NCBI GenBank assembly: GCA_033002965.1
Contig: JAURVB010014816.1
Coordinates: forward strand, 23,347-87,346
DNA: 64,000 bases
Reading direction: 5' to 3'
From: Piper betle
Lineage: Eukaryota > Streptophyta > Magnoliopsida > Piperales > Piperaceae
Part shown: in pieces, positions 1-11,762 of the stretch
How the letters are laid out: each line of letters starts with the position of its first letter
Numbering within the stretch: position 1 is the stretch's first letter
Notes under the pieces: model-generated
Told to the model about the DNA's origin: nothing
Databases searched by the model: none
Seen by the model: only the letters and a program-made list of their open reading frames with translations
Program-made: the position numbers and the translations under genes

Positions 1-930
1 CAACTTTTCCAATTCGTTCGGCCACCGAACGATTAACCAAATGTCAAACAAACGCATTCAGAAATAAATTTTAAAATTATACTCAATGGTTTGGGCTATC
101 GAACTCTTAAATCAAATGCCAACTAACTCAGAGAAACCTTGACTTTTTAAGCAATGCTAGTTTTTCCAACCTCCAAACTTCAAATGATGAGGCTTCGATG
201 TCTTGGAAGAACACTTTATTGATTGTAGCTTTTCTCAAGCATGATAAAAAATAATTTTAAATTATTTATCCCAATTTACATATGTATATCAAAATATTTC
301 AAATATATCTTCAGATGTTGATACTCAATAAAAGTTTTCAACAAGTGAGAGTTGTAAAACAATTTCGAAAGCATTCAAATCATCTTGCACCCTTATTACC
401 CTTTTGAAAAATAATTTGAAAAAGGTTGAAAACTATACATATATAGATATAAGTAGATTCAAGTTATGAAGAGGGATCAATACCTTCCTTGTGTAATGTT
501 GTCTTTGGAATCCACTTTGCTTTCCCCTTTTTGAACTAGTGTCCTTCTACCTACATCTCCATTGAATGTGCCCAACATTACCACAATAGCGACAAATACA
601 TTAACTGTAGGAGATGTTGGTGTGTTTGTGTGGTGGCTTCTTCCTTTTCCTAGGGGCTTGTCTTTTGGCTTCTCTGTTCTCTTTGGTGCTTGCATCACCA
701 TCTTATCCTTCCTACGAGCTTGAGTGGACTCCTTCTTGGAGCAAACATTAGCTCCTTTCCCTTGGAGGTGCTTGCCACATTGAGTGAATATTTATTATTT
801 TACTAAGTGGGTTTCATTAAGTAGAAATGGGTTTTATATATCACCTTCCCAAGAATAGAGTTTACTTCTTCTATTCGTGCAGAGTTACTGGAATCCACAT
901 GGACCAATCAAGATAGGTTGTCGATACCAC
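1..930 (-). repeat. Copia-like gag fragment repeat, copy 1
   Basis: This segment recurs in direct orientation at 1980-2510 and, after an interruption, at 8417-8610. The copies share long stretches with scattered substitutions. On the minus strand, 553-594 encodes a CX2CX4HX4C zinc knuckle (CRYCGNVGHIQWRC), typical of the nucleocapsid part of plant LTR-retrotransposon gag. The frame around it is broken by stops and shifts, and no other retroelement domain is recognisable, so it is a degraded piece. Calling it copia rather than gypsy rests only on the style of the knuckle and is weak. Confidence 0.6.
553..594 (-). pseudogene. CCHC zinc knuckle of a decayed gag
   Basis: Fourteen codons with the exact CX2CX4HX4C spacing. 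A second copy with the same spacing lies at 2411-2452 (CHYCDNVGHIQWRC). This motif binds RNA in gag nucleocapsid proteins. The flanking frame carries a stop just upstream, so no functional protein is expected. Confidence 0.65.
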
Positions 931-1979
931 CACTTCCTAGTTGTTTTCTGGCTAGCCAGTGGTCGGACTTCACCGATCGTCACTACTAACACCTCCGCCT
1001 TGACGCCCCATGTCGATCCTGACTAGTGGCAACCCCAGCCATGCCGCAGTCGACAATTTTCTACAATAGGAAAAGGCTGCCCATCCGGTCCATTTGCCCG
1101 TGATCGCATCCATCTACCCGCGATCGCGTCCACCTGACCATGGCCGAGTCCGTCAGTCTGAGCCCATGTTCGTGTTCATCAATCTAAACCAGGCCAGCCT
1201 AGCCCAACGACCCAACCCTGTAGTTTATTCAACCTAGACCAAGCTGACTCAGCCCAACTCAGTTCGATTTAGCCAGTTGATCGAGTATAGTCTTTTCGGA
1301 CCGTTTTCTTCTGTTCTTATACCGTTTTTGGTAATTCGAGAACCCTTATATTAGTTTAGATGAATATTCAAATGATTTAGCATGTTCAAAAGTTATAATT
1401 ATTTTTCTTTATTTATTGTTTTATTTATTTATTTATTTATTATTATTTATTTCATATTATTAATGTATTTATTGATTATAATGCATGTTTATATGATTAC
1501 TTATTATTATTAATGATATATTTACTTATTAATATTAGTCTTATTTATGTTTACAAAATTGTGTGTGTATATGTGTGTGTGTATTTATTTATTTATTTAC
1601 CTATTTGTTTGATCGTGTATATATTATTATTTAGAGGCTGGACTTGAAATCTATGACCTAAATGGCAGCAACGACGACTCTCCTGTGATCTGCAACTGTC
1701 AGGACAAGCTCATGATGGCTTGGGGTAGCACTTTGGACAAAGTTGGAGCTTGATCGGCAACGAAAGGATGACACTTCCCTCAACACTGATCAGCTGACTC
1801 CTTTCGATCGGTTATTTTCCCTGAAGAGTTCTGGGAGAGATTCCAGTGGTAGATCTTTTGGTGATGAATCACAACGGCATTGAGACAAGGTTTCAGCGAG
1901 GTTGGCAATGGTGACACAGCGGCTGTTGTGATTGGCAGTGGTAGAGTACCATTCGGCTAGTGTTAGGGATTTAATAGTT
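931..1979. other. Spacer between the two gag-fragment copies
   Basis: There is no supportable gene. The first part (to about 1300) is GC-moderate with repeated Gln/Pro-like pseudo-coding texture. The middle (1380-1620) is AT-rich with runs of TTTATTTA and a GTGTGT tract. The end (1630-1970) is again GC-moderate. It may be the remainder of a larger tandem unit of about 1979 bp, but no counterpart is seen after copy 2. Confidence 0.4.
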
Positions 1980-2510
1980 CAACTTTTTCAATTCGTTTGG
2001 CCACCGAATGATTAACCAAATGTTAAAAGAACGCATTCAAAAATAAAATTTAAAATTATATTCAATGGTTTGGTCAATCAAACTCTTCAATCGAATGCCA
2101 ATGAACTCAGAGAAACCTTGACTTTTTAAGCAATGCTAGTTTTTCCAACTTCCAAACTATTTCAAATATATCTTCACATGTCGATACTCAATAAAAGTTT
2201 CAATAAGTGAGAGTTGTAAAACAATTTCGAAAACATTCAAATCATCTTGCACCGTTATTACCTTTTTTGAAAAATAATTGAAAAAGTTTGAAAAATATAC
2301 ATATATAAATAGAAGTGGATTCAAGTTATGATGAGGGATCAATACCTTCCTTGTGTAATGTTGTCTTTGGAATCCACCTTGCTTTCCCCTTTTAAACTAG
2401 AGTCCTACCTACATCTCCATTGAATGTGCCCAACATTATCACAATAGTGACAAATACATGAAGTGTAGGAGATGTTGGCAACTTGGTGTGGTGGCTTCTT
2501 CCTTTTGGTG
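1980..2510 (-). repeat. Copia-like gag fragment repeat, copy 2, left part
   Basis: Matches 1-630 in direct orientation with a few short indels, including a zinc knuckle at 2411-2452. The match stops near 2510, where the Tekay-like element begins. It picks up again at 8417, matching from about 733. About 100 bp of the expected sequence is missing at the left junction, so the insertion was followed by a deletion there. Confidence 0.65.
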
Positions 2511-2524
2511 TGTTGTTTTATTTT

Positions 2525-2753
2525 GATTCTCAAATTCAATTAATTTGGTCTAACCAAACTTAAGCGGAAGAGATTTACTCTAAGCGCATAAGATGAACAA
2601 AAATGCCACAATGAATGTATGAAATGCACAACCTAGCAAAACGTTACATGGATGATATGATAATGAAAAATCACACTCCAATAGATTAAATATTATAAAA
2701 ATCTTGTAAATAAATAGACAGAGTTTCCCATAAAAGTGCAATAAGGGAACCAT
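2525..2753 (-). repeat. Remnant of 3' LTR
   Basis: Matches the outer end of the 5' LTR at about 4240-4470 at high identity, including the segment with AGTGCAATAAGGGAACC. The terminal 50 bp, including the expected TGTGACACC end, are gone. Confidence 0.75.
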
Positions 2754-3951
2754 TTTGCTCAGCCTCTCTTGCTGCTCGCACTACATCTCCAAAGGTAGCA
2801 AAGACTTTATTTATATTGGCCACACAAATATCATATTGAAGCCCTTCATAGAAATACTTAATTCTTCTCTGTTCAGTTGGCACTTGAACTGGGGCAAATC
2901 TTTCCAATGCTCTAAATCGAGTTTCATATTGTACCACTGTCATTTGACCTTGCTTAAGCATCTAAGAGTCCCTTTCCTTCCTCTTCTTAACATTTGGAGG
3001 AAAGTACTCCTCGTCAAACTTTTCCTTATGCTCTAAATCGAGTTTCATATTGTACCATTGTCATTTGACCTTGCTTAAGCATCTAAAAGTCCCTTTCCTT
3101 CCTCTTCTTAACATTTGGAGGAAAGTACTCGTCAAACTTTTCCTTGAACTCATCCCATGTGACATCCTGTGGCTGCTTGCGGGCAAAGGTGGAGTTTATA
3201 ACTGAATCCCACCATATCCTGCCTTCATCCTGAAATGCTCCCATGATGATCCATACATGGTGCTCTATGGGGCATACCATACTGCCAAGTACTCCAATTG
3301 CAGTTGAGATCCATAGGAAAGCTTCCTCTGCACCTAGCTTTCTTATGAATGGGCATCCTCCAATCTTCACAAAATGTTCATACTGCCATAGTCTAAGATT
3401 CCTTGCATCTTTTGATCTGCTAGATCCTTCTTTGAGTTCGAACTTATGAATCATCGGCACTATCCCTATTGGGGCACTACCTAATCCTGTAGTGCCACTA
3501 CCACCTGTTGTTTGTCCACTACCTGCTCCAGGTGGTCCACTGCCATTTGTACCCATCCTGGTCTACAATGAAGCAATCATAGGAGCAATTGATCCCTTGA
3601 TGCAGCAGTGGAGGAGGCAATGGCTGAGGGCCCATGGGGAAAGTAGGCTCCCCTTGCACCTCGTCATCCATGGTGGGCCTCTTCTCTGCCCTGGCTATGG
3701 AGAGTGAATTGCCGAAGTTCTCTCCTAAACTCCTTTTGGTTACGTTGTATGTGTATCTGAACCTTTACTAATCGGGCAATAGCTCTATCCCTTTTGATCA
3801 TGTGGCTACTCACTCTATGGCTGCTCTTACTACGACGACTTTCATTACAAAGGATGAACGAGGCTGGCATAGTAGGGTTTCCTGACAATGGTGGGGCTCT
3901 CGGTTGGCTAGATGTCGTTTCATTGTGGGCATGGCTTAGGCTGGAACACAT
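2754..3951 (-). pseudogene. Gypsy gag polyprotein, broken
   Basis: Three minus-strand stretches make up the gag. At 3951-3664 is an N-terminal region with SETTSS-like and EEFRREL segments, homologous to the gag at 56.1 kb. At 3556-3083 is the core retrotransposon gag domain, with motifs such as RIWWDS and WDEFKEKFDEYFPP. At 2961-2686 is the continuation, with MTVVQYETRF and FYEGL. The frame changes between stretches and stops separate them. A local 121-bp tandem duplication (2911-3152) repeats the junction between core and C-terminal part. The capsid role is inferred from family knowledge; the copy is dead. Confidence 0.75.
2911..3152. repeat. 121-bp tandem duplication inside gag
   Basis: TCTAAATCGA recurs at 2911 and 3032. 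The two units are near identical from there through TGGAGGAAAGTACTC and TTTTCCTT. 121 is not a multiple of three, so the duplication itself breaks the gag frame. Confidence 0.85.
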
Positions 3952-4164
3952 AGATGATGAAGGTGATGGTGCTCTATTCTAAGTAGCACAAGTCTGTACT
4001 ACCATGGTTATCAACTTTTATTGATCAAATCCTTGATTCATTGTCATGCAACTAACTGGTAAGAAATTTGTAAAATAAAACAATAAAAGAGAAATATACC
4101 TGTTGACTTTACTTTGAGGTTTCTTTGCACACACATGACCCCCATCTTAGTCAACTAAGTGTCA

Positions 4165-4176
4165 GCTCTGATACCA
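4165..4176 (-). promoter_or_regulatory. Primer binding site, initiator-Met type
   Basis: The minus strand reads TGGTATCAGAGC, the complement of the 3' end of plant initiator methionine tRNA. It sits 4 nt inside the LTR end, as in the element at 55.9 kb. Confidence 0.85.
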
Positions 4177-6097
4177 AGTCTGTGACACCCCAAATACCGT
4201 TTACTATTAAAGCGAACTAAAATGTTATAGGAGACCAAACCGATTCTCAAATTCGATTAATTTGGTCGATCTGAACTTAAGCGGAAGAGATCTATTCTAA
4301 GTGTCATAAGATGAAAAAAATGCCACTATGAATAAATGAAATTCACAACTTCGCAGGACGCTACATGGATGATGTGATAACTAAAAATCACACTCCAATC
4401 GATTAAATATTATAAAAATCTTGTAAATAAATGAATAGAGTTTCTCCTAAAAGTGCAATAAGGGAACCACCCTGTCCATCATTATATCACAATATATATA
4501 TGATAAATAGCAAGATATATTGCAACATCACATTATGTTAACATCATAACATTCTTATACCATAATCCCTGACTGGGTCTTGACCCATCTACTATTCACA
4601 GTCACATGGCCAGAAGTTTACTAACTTCATTCACAAATCAAGTTAATCATGCATTAAATATTATCAAAAGTTTTACACATTCACTAGCTTCACAATAAAG
4701 TGTCCTATCGTTAGGCATGTGTGTGTGCAAGGATCTCACTGCTCATTCATCAAGTTTGGCATATCCTGTTGTGTTTGGTGCTCACCTACATATATAATAG
4801 AAATTTGTTAGTGATAGTTGTTATTAGTTCAGAAAATAACGAATATCAAACTGTCAATGAGTGGTCATTCTCATGAAAAGAAAACATGTATATACTTCAT
4901 TAGAACTCTCATAAGGGTAGCTTCAAAGGAGCCATTGAGCTATAGTATGGACACCATCCCAAAACTGACTGGTTTGATGCCTCTCTCTACACTTGCTCAT
5001 TTTTTTGTTCCCTCGGGGCTACTAGTATATCTTAAATCCTCTCCAATCCTCCATATTTATCCTGGCCTCGAGCATGAAGGTCGAATACTATCGGGTAGTC
5101 GCCTTTAGAACTCTTTAAACCACATGTTCGGATGTGAGCTGTACTAAATAGTACTTGTATACCCCACGTTTCTCTAGGTGCGAGGAACTCAAAATGTGGA
5201 TTGTCAAGATCGCTCAGGAATGGAACACGTCTCTCACTAAATTCAGAGCCCACTCTAACTGGCACGTGCACATGCTCATGGTATGTGCTAGTTGATTTCA
5301 CCATCTCTTATCGCATTGAAAACTCAATAAAACCATATATAGGCCTGGGAAGGGATTTAATATTTAAGGCCCGAAGGCAACTTGTGATGGATCTTGTTTT
5401 CAAAATCATACTCAAGGGATCTCGTCCTCGAGGGTTATTAATCTCAAAAACCTATTCTTTAAATAACCTATGTTAAGTGGGGTCCAATAAATTGACCACC
5501 TAGCACGTCCTGCAACCTTCAATCCACAACAACAATAGAAGAGATAGACAAACAATAGTATGAGTCCTAAACGGACCTGGTAGAAGCTCCAAATGGGTAT
5601 CACGCCTATGTGGCAAGCTTCTACACCAAACCTACACAAACAAAGCTAAATTCTAAAGCCCATGTATGCACACCCATATGATGCATGAATGACATGATGG
5701 ATAAATCAACAACACTAAGACAATCATGTATATCCTAATCAATCCAAACAAATCCTAATAATCATGTAATTCACGTGTGATAAACCTATAGTTAATTCCA
5801 TATCATGGTAATGCAATTAAATTCAAATGTCATCACTAATAACAATCTTACTATTATTATACAACCAGTTCATCAATTAGTTCATAAACAATCTTTATAG
5901 TAATTAATAAAATTAGCATTTTTTTATGCTCCATCATACTTAGTTGACAAAGCAATCCTAAATTCACCTACATGCAATCAATCAACAATTTAATCATAAT
6001 CTTTATGATGAAACGAATTTAAATCAAATTGTATATCTAAGTCGGCGATTATGAGGCAACTGCGGTGATAGCTGGGGTTGTCGGTGGTTACCGTGAG

Positions 6098-7318
6098 TAG
6101 GGGTGGGCACGGACGTCCTAATTACTGTGTCCGATCAAAGTCCAAAGCATGTTCGACTGAATTTGACTGACCGAATAAAAACAAACCAAACATGGACATT
6201 TCTTTATCATACCAAACGACTAACCGAGCGTCCGATATTTTATATCAATAACATAATGCCTTTAATATTTGTGAGGTGAATTTTATGCTCTATGAAAATT
6301 TCAAATCATGTATACAGTAAAATTAATTAAATATATATATAATTAATATTTAATATCTAAAATAATCCAAGCTAATTGGAAAAAAGGTACAATTGACCAT
6401 CGATATTAAGAGACAAACACTAAAACAAAACAGCATTTCTTTGAGGAAAGAAAAGATTCTTTGTCAATTAGCTTATAAAATTGGCAGCCGGTACTCCGTA
6501 TGCTAGCTGATAACATATAGAACCTGTTAAAAAGAAAATCCCATATAACAACCAGCATATTGGAATAACCACAACAGTACATCAAAATGTCAATATTATC
6601 AAAACCCTAAAATTTTAACAGTAACACCCAAATCAAACTTTGCACAGTTCACCCAAAGGATCGGTGGTAGATGGGGTATGCGCGGGCATTGCGGCGGAGG
6701 CAGTACAGCGGTGGCGATGAAGGCTGTACGCAGGCAGCGGCAGAGGCGGAGGGGGTATGCACGTGCACAGCAGCGGTGGTGGAAGTGGTACGCAGGCGGC
6801 ACCAGAGGCTGAGGGGGTAGACATGGGCACGGTGGCGGCGGCGGAGGCAGTACACAGGCAGTGGCGGAGGCAGAGGGGTATGCATGAGCACGGCGGCAGA
6901 GACGGTATGCAGGCTGCACACAGGTGGCAGCGGAGGTGGTCCACAGGCAGCACGCAGCAGCAGAGCTGAGGGGTATGCATGAGCACGGCAGTGGAGACGG
7001 AAGGGGTATGCATGGGCATGGCAGTGGGGGCGATACCCTGGTGGCACACAGGGTGGTGGGGTTATGCAGGCGGTGGCGGGAGGGGAATGTATGGCAGCAG
7101 AAGGGCGTGCAAGCAATGCCGAAGGGGGTACACAGATGGCAGTGGAAGGGGAGATGAGGGGCTGTGAACAGTACTCATTAGGGATTGTCTACGGACGCTG
7201 TTTGGACCCAATGGACAACTTGGACAAGGACTTAGTAGAACAAGTATTGTCCGACTAAATTTCAGACGAACACAGACAACAGCTTGTCTGATGTCCATCC
7301 AACTGATGCCCACTCCTA
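6098..7318. mobile_element. Non-autonomous hAT-like element, 1.2 kb
   Basis: Left end TAGGGGTGGGCA and right end TGCCCACTCCTA form short terminal inverted repeats. They are flanked by an 8-bp target duplication with one mismatch (ACCGTGAG at 6090-6097, ACCGTGGG at 7319-7326). An 8-bp duplication and a TAGGG start are hallmarks of hAT elements. It has no transposase. The core (6650-7160) is GC-rich and built of degenerate GGCAGCGG/GGTATGCA-type units, opening long spurious frames on both strands. Confidence 0.75.
6650..7160. repeat. GC-rich degenerate minisatellite inside the hAT element
   Basis: Irregular repeats of units like GGGGTATGCATGAGCACGG and GGCAGCGGCGGAGG. All six frames carry Pro/His/Ala- or Gly/Ser-rich open stretches here, which is expected from repeat composition and not evidence of genes. 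Confidence 0.7.
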
Positions 7319-8416
7319 ACCGTGGGGAGGGAGATTGTGGCTGTGATTGCCATCCCACGAGAAAAGTCTGCAATGGGGGAGTGGTTCGAGGTGGCCGGAG
7401 TTGCCACTGGCCAGCGGCGATGGCCAGTTGGCGGCAGCAGCAATGGTTGTGGTTTGCTTGAGTAAGAGTGGCCAGGAGGTGGTGTTGGCTAGGGAGAGGG
7501 GAGGAGAACTCGAGGAGGTTGAGGTTGGCTAGGGTGGACGGGTAGCGTGGGCGGAGGTAGTGCGTGACTGACCAGCGGTGACGGTACATTCAGCGGTGAC
7601 GGTGCATGCAAGCGGTGGCCTTGTTTTTACATGGGTCGCTCTGCATGCGGCTATCTAGGCTGGGGAAGAGCCGAGAAGGATGAATAAAGGGCTAGGGAGG
7701 GTCGCCTGAGGTCTTCGCCAGAGTTGATGGCTGGCAGAGACACATGCAAGGAGGCAGCAGTGGGTGGCTGTGAGAGGAAACAGGAAGAAAGGGGAGGGTG
7801 AGAAGGGAGGAAAAGAGGTGGTTGAGGTCACGGTGACGGCAAGGGGAGGTCACCGGGGTGGTGGAGGTGGCCGGCGGCGGCAAGGGTGGTCACCAATGAG
7901 GGGTTGGAAGGAAGGGGAGGGGCAGTGTTTTGGGGAAGGTCGGGGAAGAAGAAAATAAGTTGGGGGTAGTTTTGTAAATAAAACTTGACCGTCTCGTGAT
8001 TCGAGTCGATAATAATAAATAAATTCTAAAAAATATAAAATAAAAATGAGAAAATACTATAAAATAAAATATGCTCAATAAAATAAAATAACATGTTCTT
8101 AACCTACCAGCCCACCCAAAAATCCTATCTAACACATCCTAAAATAGTAAACTATTTAATTCTAATTTGTATGGTCCAATGCATGAAATAAAATAAAAGA
8201 AATCTGGCATACTGTTATATATACCGATAACTCATTTCCCTACTGTGTTACTGATATTATCATCATATACTCAGGTACACTTAGACCCTCATGGTTCATT
8301 ACACACACAACCAGCCTTAGCTCAACGCATGTGTTTTGAAACTGACTCAACTCTAACCGAGGACTAAACTGATCGTTCACGAGTATAAAACCCTTACTTA
8401 AGTCACGGGTTTTAGA

Positions 8417-8610
8417 GACTCCTTTGAGCAAACATGAGCTCCTTTCCCTTGGAAGTGCTTGCCACATTAAGTGAATTTTTATTGTTTTACTTAGTGGGTT
8501 TAATTAAGTAGAAATGGGTTTTATATTGCCTTCCCAAGAACAGAGTTTACTTCTATTTGTGAAGAGTTAGTGGAATCCACATGGACCAATCAATATAGGT
8601 TGTTGATAGC
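8417..8610 (-). repeat. Copia-like gag fragment repeat, copy 2, right part
   Basis: Matches 733-930 in direct orientation (TTTACTTAGTGGGTTT, GTGGAATCCACATGGACC). It completes the copy broken by the Tekay-like insertion. After ATAGGTTGTTGATA it departs from copy 1. Confidence 0.6.
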
Positions 8611-9546
8611 TCTCTTAAAGAGCTTTTATTTTGAGTAGATTTAAGTACAATTTTAATGTCTTAGCCTGGTTTTGTATTTAACTTTGTTATAAAATACGGA
8701 TTTTGTAAGAAATGAATAATAGACGAATTTTTAGTGTTTCCCAATCTAATTATATTCAATTAATGATATTAATTTGGAAAAACTTATCCTAATCATCGAG
8801 GAGTTGGTCACAGAGTGGTTGTGCTTTAATCATGTGACAGTCCCTATTTGGAACCATTTGAAAGGTGACTAAAGTAATTCTTATCCAACAAATCCAACAC
8901 AATGATGACGCTGCACATAGTTAATGTTGAGCTTAAGTGGATAATCTTGCCAAATAGCTAATGCATTGGATTAAATAAGACAAATTAGGAAAATAAGCAC
9001 CTTGTAACCCAAGAAAGAATCCCACTCCACATGTGTGTAATAATAATACTAGGATCACACACGATGCATGGAGAATATGAAGCTTCACAGTAGTTGCCTG
9101 GAAATTTCCAAGGGAGTCAACTACCTCGGATTGCTATATAGATACATGTTTACTCTCCTGATAAGGAAGTTGCTCCTTTATCCAAAATTTTCTTCTTCCA
9201 AACCTGGGAGTCCTGATCTCTTCTGTCTTCTGGTAAGTGAGAGAGGGGTTCTAAGAGTTTGAGAGGAAGGAGATGTGAAGTCATGCCACAAGGAAGGGAG
9301 AGCTGCTAGAGAAAAGAATTGTGCTAGGGCTTTGACGATGCAGATTTTGACTCTTTCATTTCTTCTTTTTCTTCAGATTGTATGGGCCTTAATATTGATG
9401 ATGATGATTGTGGGATCCCCAACTTAGATGTGGGCCCATCCCAAAGCGTAACATGATGAGCTTAAGTCATCCCTTCAAAAGCTTGGTTAACCAACTTGAA
9501 AATCATTATACACATCCCCACTAATAAATTGGATCTTACACCAACA
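8601..9546. repeat. Candidate solo LTR or similar insertion
   Basis: The segment begins TGTTGATAGC and ends CTTACACCAACA. It starts exactly where copy 2 of the preceding repeat stops matching copy 1. AGGT occurs at both edges, but a clean 5-bp duplication is not seen. It contains TATATAGATACATG near 9137 and a CT-rich stretch, which would suit an LTR. No coding domain is visible. This is a tentative call. Confidence 0.3.
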
Positions 9547-11762
9547 GGTGTTGATCATGAGTTGATTATTCCAATCGGTTTTTAATGTTTGAAAGTCTAG
9601 TTAACTTTTGCATGATAAAGAGAATTTGTTTTGCCTAGACATAAGGAAATTGGTGACGTTTTTGTTGGGATAGTTTATGATGTTAAGGTAGACATACACT
9701 TAACATCATAAATATTTATATAAAGCACTTAATCTTAATGCATTGCTTTGTTCTGTTTGTAAAGACATGTGGAATGAGGCAATAGAGATAGGTTGTAATA
9801 TATAGTGATGGCCCGTTACAGCTACTTGCATTTCTTCGGATATCAACTTTAATCACATTATAAATAGTAGAAGTGATAAGTTTGTATTGCATGATACTTA
9901 AGTGAAGTTCAACATCCTGGATATATCTTATTCTTGAAAGAACTTTATGCTTTAGCTCAGTGGTTGTTAGTATAGCTTAAGGGATAATTGTTTTGCTTAT
10001 TTGATGTTTTTGCCTTGATTCTTGACAGAGATAGATTCGATCTTTTATTGTTTGTTGTCTCTCTTTTCTTGTCGATCATTGTTCATGTTTTTACTTTAAT
10101 TAATTAATAAATTAATCCACATTGAATAAAAGTAAGGTAAAAACGTACAAATCCTCGAGGGGATGATCTCTAATTATCACTTTATTATTTATTCGATGCG
10201 TATACACTTGTGCAAAGTATAAAATATGCAATTATTATAGTTTAAACACACCAAAAACAAAGTGTGGCTAAAATTATTTTTTGTTTAATTTTGTAATTTA
10301 AATGAGTGGCTAGATCTTGTTTTACATGATGTAAGAACATCCATACTAACATAAACTGAATAATCTCTATATTTATTTATTTATTATTATTATTAACTTC
10401 TAAAGTTCGTTTTAAAAAATATTCACTTGGGAGAAAAAATAAACTAATGATTCCTAAATCTTACAAGCCTTGCTCGTTGCCAATTTTGCTTTGTAAAAAG
10501 AAGTTTATCATCAACTTCTATTGGGCAACTTGTGTTGATTGGGCTTAAGTAGGAGCTGAGTTAGATTAAACTTTATTTATTTGTACATGTAATATAACTT
10601 ACACTAAATTTTTATTTTTGTAAATGAAATATCCCAAATAACACCTGGATATTTCTTCTTTGATTTTTTTAGATCATTAAAAAAATATAGTTACATCTTC
10701 TATTAGAAAAACTAGCCAAATAACACACTGGGTTTGATACAAACTGCATTTTAATCCTGATGGCATTTACCAATAATAAATTTAAATTATTGAATCAAGT
10801 GGTAACATGTCCATTAACTTTTGATTGATGCCACAAAATTCAACTTTTAAATACTAAATTGATAATTCTCAATCAAGCATAAACTAAGTGGAAGAATCTG
10901 GTTTTGTCTAATTCCATTTATATGGGTATAAATTTAACTAAAAAATATAACTAATTGTATTAAATTACTCATCATAGTAATAATGTTTGAAAACAAAAAA
11001 GTGAAAGGATACTTTCTAACTATATTGAAGCCTAATATATGTTTTTATCAAAAAACATTAATGAAATGATACTTTCTTACTCAAAATTTTTACCTTGTTT
11101 AGTGGACTATTTGATACATTTGGGGATGAACCAACAAATCTTTCCATAGAGCAAGAAGTTTTAACTGGTGCATTAAAAAGGCAATTACCTTCTGATCACA
11201 TTCTTTCCAACTTCTTACTATCCATGGCAAGCTCTTAATCCAGATAGAAACAGATTTAGTTAACGGGCAATACGGGCAATACACAAGTTGTTAAAAGCAT
11301 GGTGATATTTCTATGTTGTTTTGAAGAAAAAATACTTGCATATGTAGGAACTTATACAAAGAGAGAAGCAAGCACTTACCAAATATATACCTATTTAATT
11401 TTGACTTCCCATTGCCTATAGCAATGCAATGGATGGAGCTCCACCTCACTTTTTTATTTTGCAAGTGCATCTGTCAAGGAAGACAAATACCCTTTATAGT
11501 TAACACCACTGATATCTCATGTAAATTAGAGGCAAATCTAAACTAATATTCCTTTTTCATCAATAATCCTTGCCGTATGCCTTTATAATAAATAAAATGA
11601 ACACTTGTGTTGGGAAACAACAGAATATTTAAAAACCTACAACTTCTTAAATCTAAATCTAAAGACAAAAATATCCTGCTATATAAATAATTACTATTTT
11701 TCCTTTTGCGTTGCTGCATTGCTTCCCATCTCTGTATCACACATTTGTGCAAGGATAAGTAT
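9547..11762. other. AT-rich sequence with possible gene fragments
   Basis: Mostly AT-rich and without a recognisable gene. On the minus strand, 11284-11099 is open and contains two good splice-donor contexts (AAG followed by GTAATTGCC and by GTAAAAATT). This could be an exon of an old host gene whose other parts lie beyond the solo LTR. I do not recognise the protein. A short ACGGGCAAT repeat sits at 11263-11281. Confidence 0.3.

Larger units (their letters stand above)
2525..8416 (-). mobile_element. Deleted Ty3-gypsy (Del/Tekay-like) retrotransposon, minus orientation
   Basis: Read on the minus strand, the order is a long 5' LTR (8416-4181), an initiator-Met primer site (4176-4165), a gag remnant (3951-2754), then only the last 230 bp of a 3' LTR (2753-2525). 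That stub matches 4240-4470 inside the 5' LTR. Protease, reverse transcriptase, RNase H and integrase are all missing, so a deletion runs from gag into the 3' LTR. Long LTRs with GTGTCACA or GTGTTACA ends followed after 4 bp by TGGTATCAGAGC are usual for Del/Tekay chromoviruses. Lineage is inferred from this structure and the gag, as no pol remains to classify it. Confidence 0.8.
4181..8416 (-). repeat. 5' LTR of the deleted Tekay-like element, with nested hAT element
   Basis: On the plus strand it starts TGTGACACCCC and ends GGGTTTTAGA, where the family has GGGTTTTACA. Its order of landmarks matches the solo LTR at 46.4-49.3 kb: the CCTACATATATA block near 4790, the Leu/Val-rich R-U5 region 4880-5300, a TATA-like ATATATAGG at about 5337, the GAGTCCTAAACGGACCTGGTAGAAGC block near 5560, and the GC-rich U3 block. 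The hAT insertion at 6098-7318 explains its 4.2 kb length; without it the LTR is about 3.0 kb. No target duplication survives on the left. Confidence 0.75.

Noticed and set aside
6599..7167. Long proline-, histidine- and alanine-rich or glycine-rich open frames on both strands
   Set aside because: They arise from the GC-rich minisatellite core of the hAT-like element. All frames are open at once and no domain is seen.
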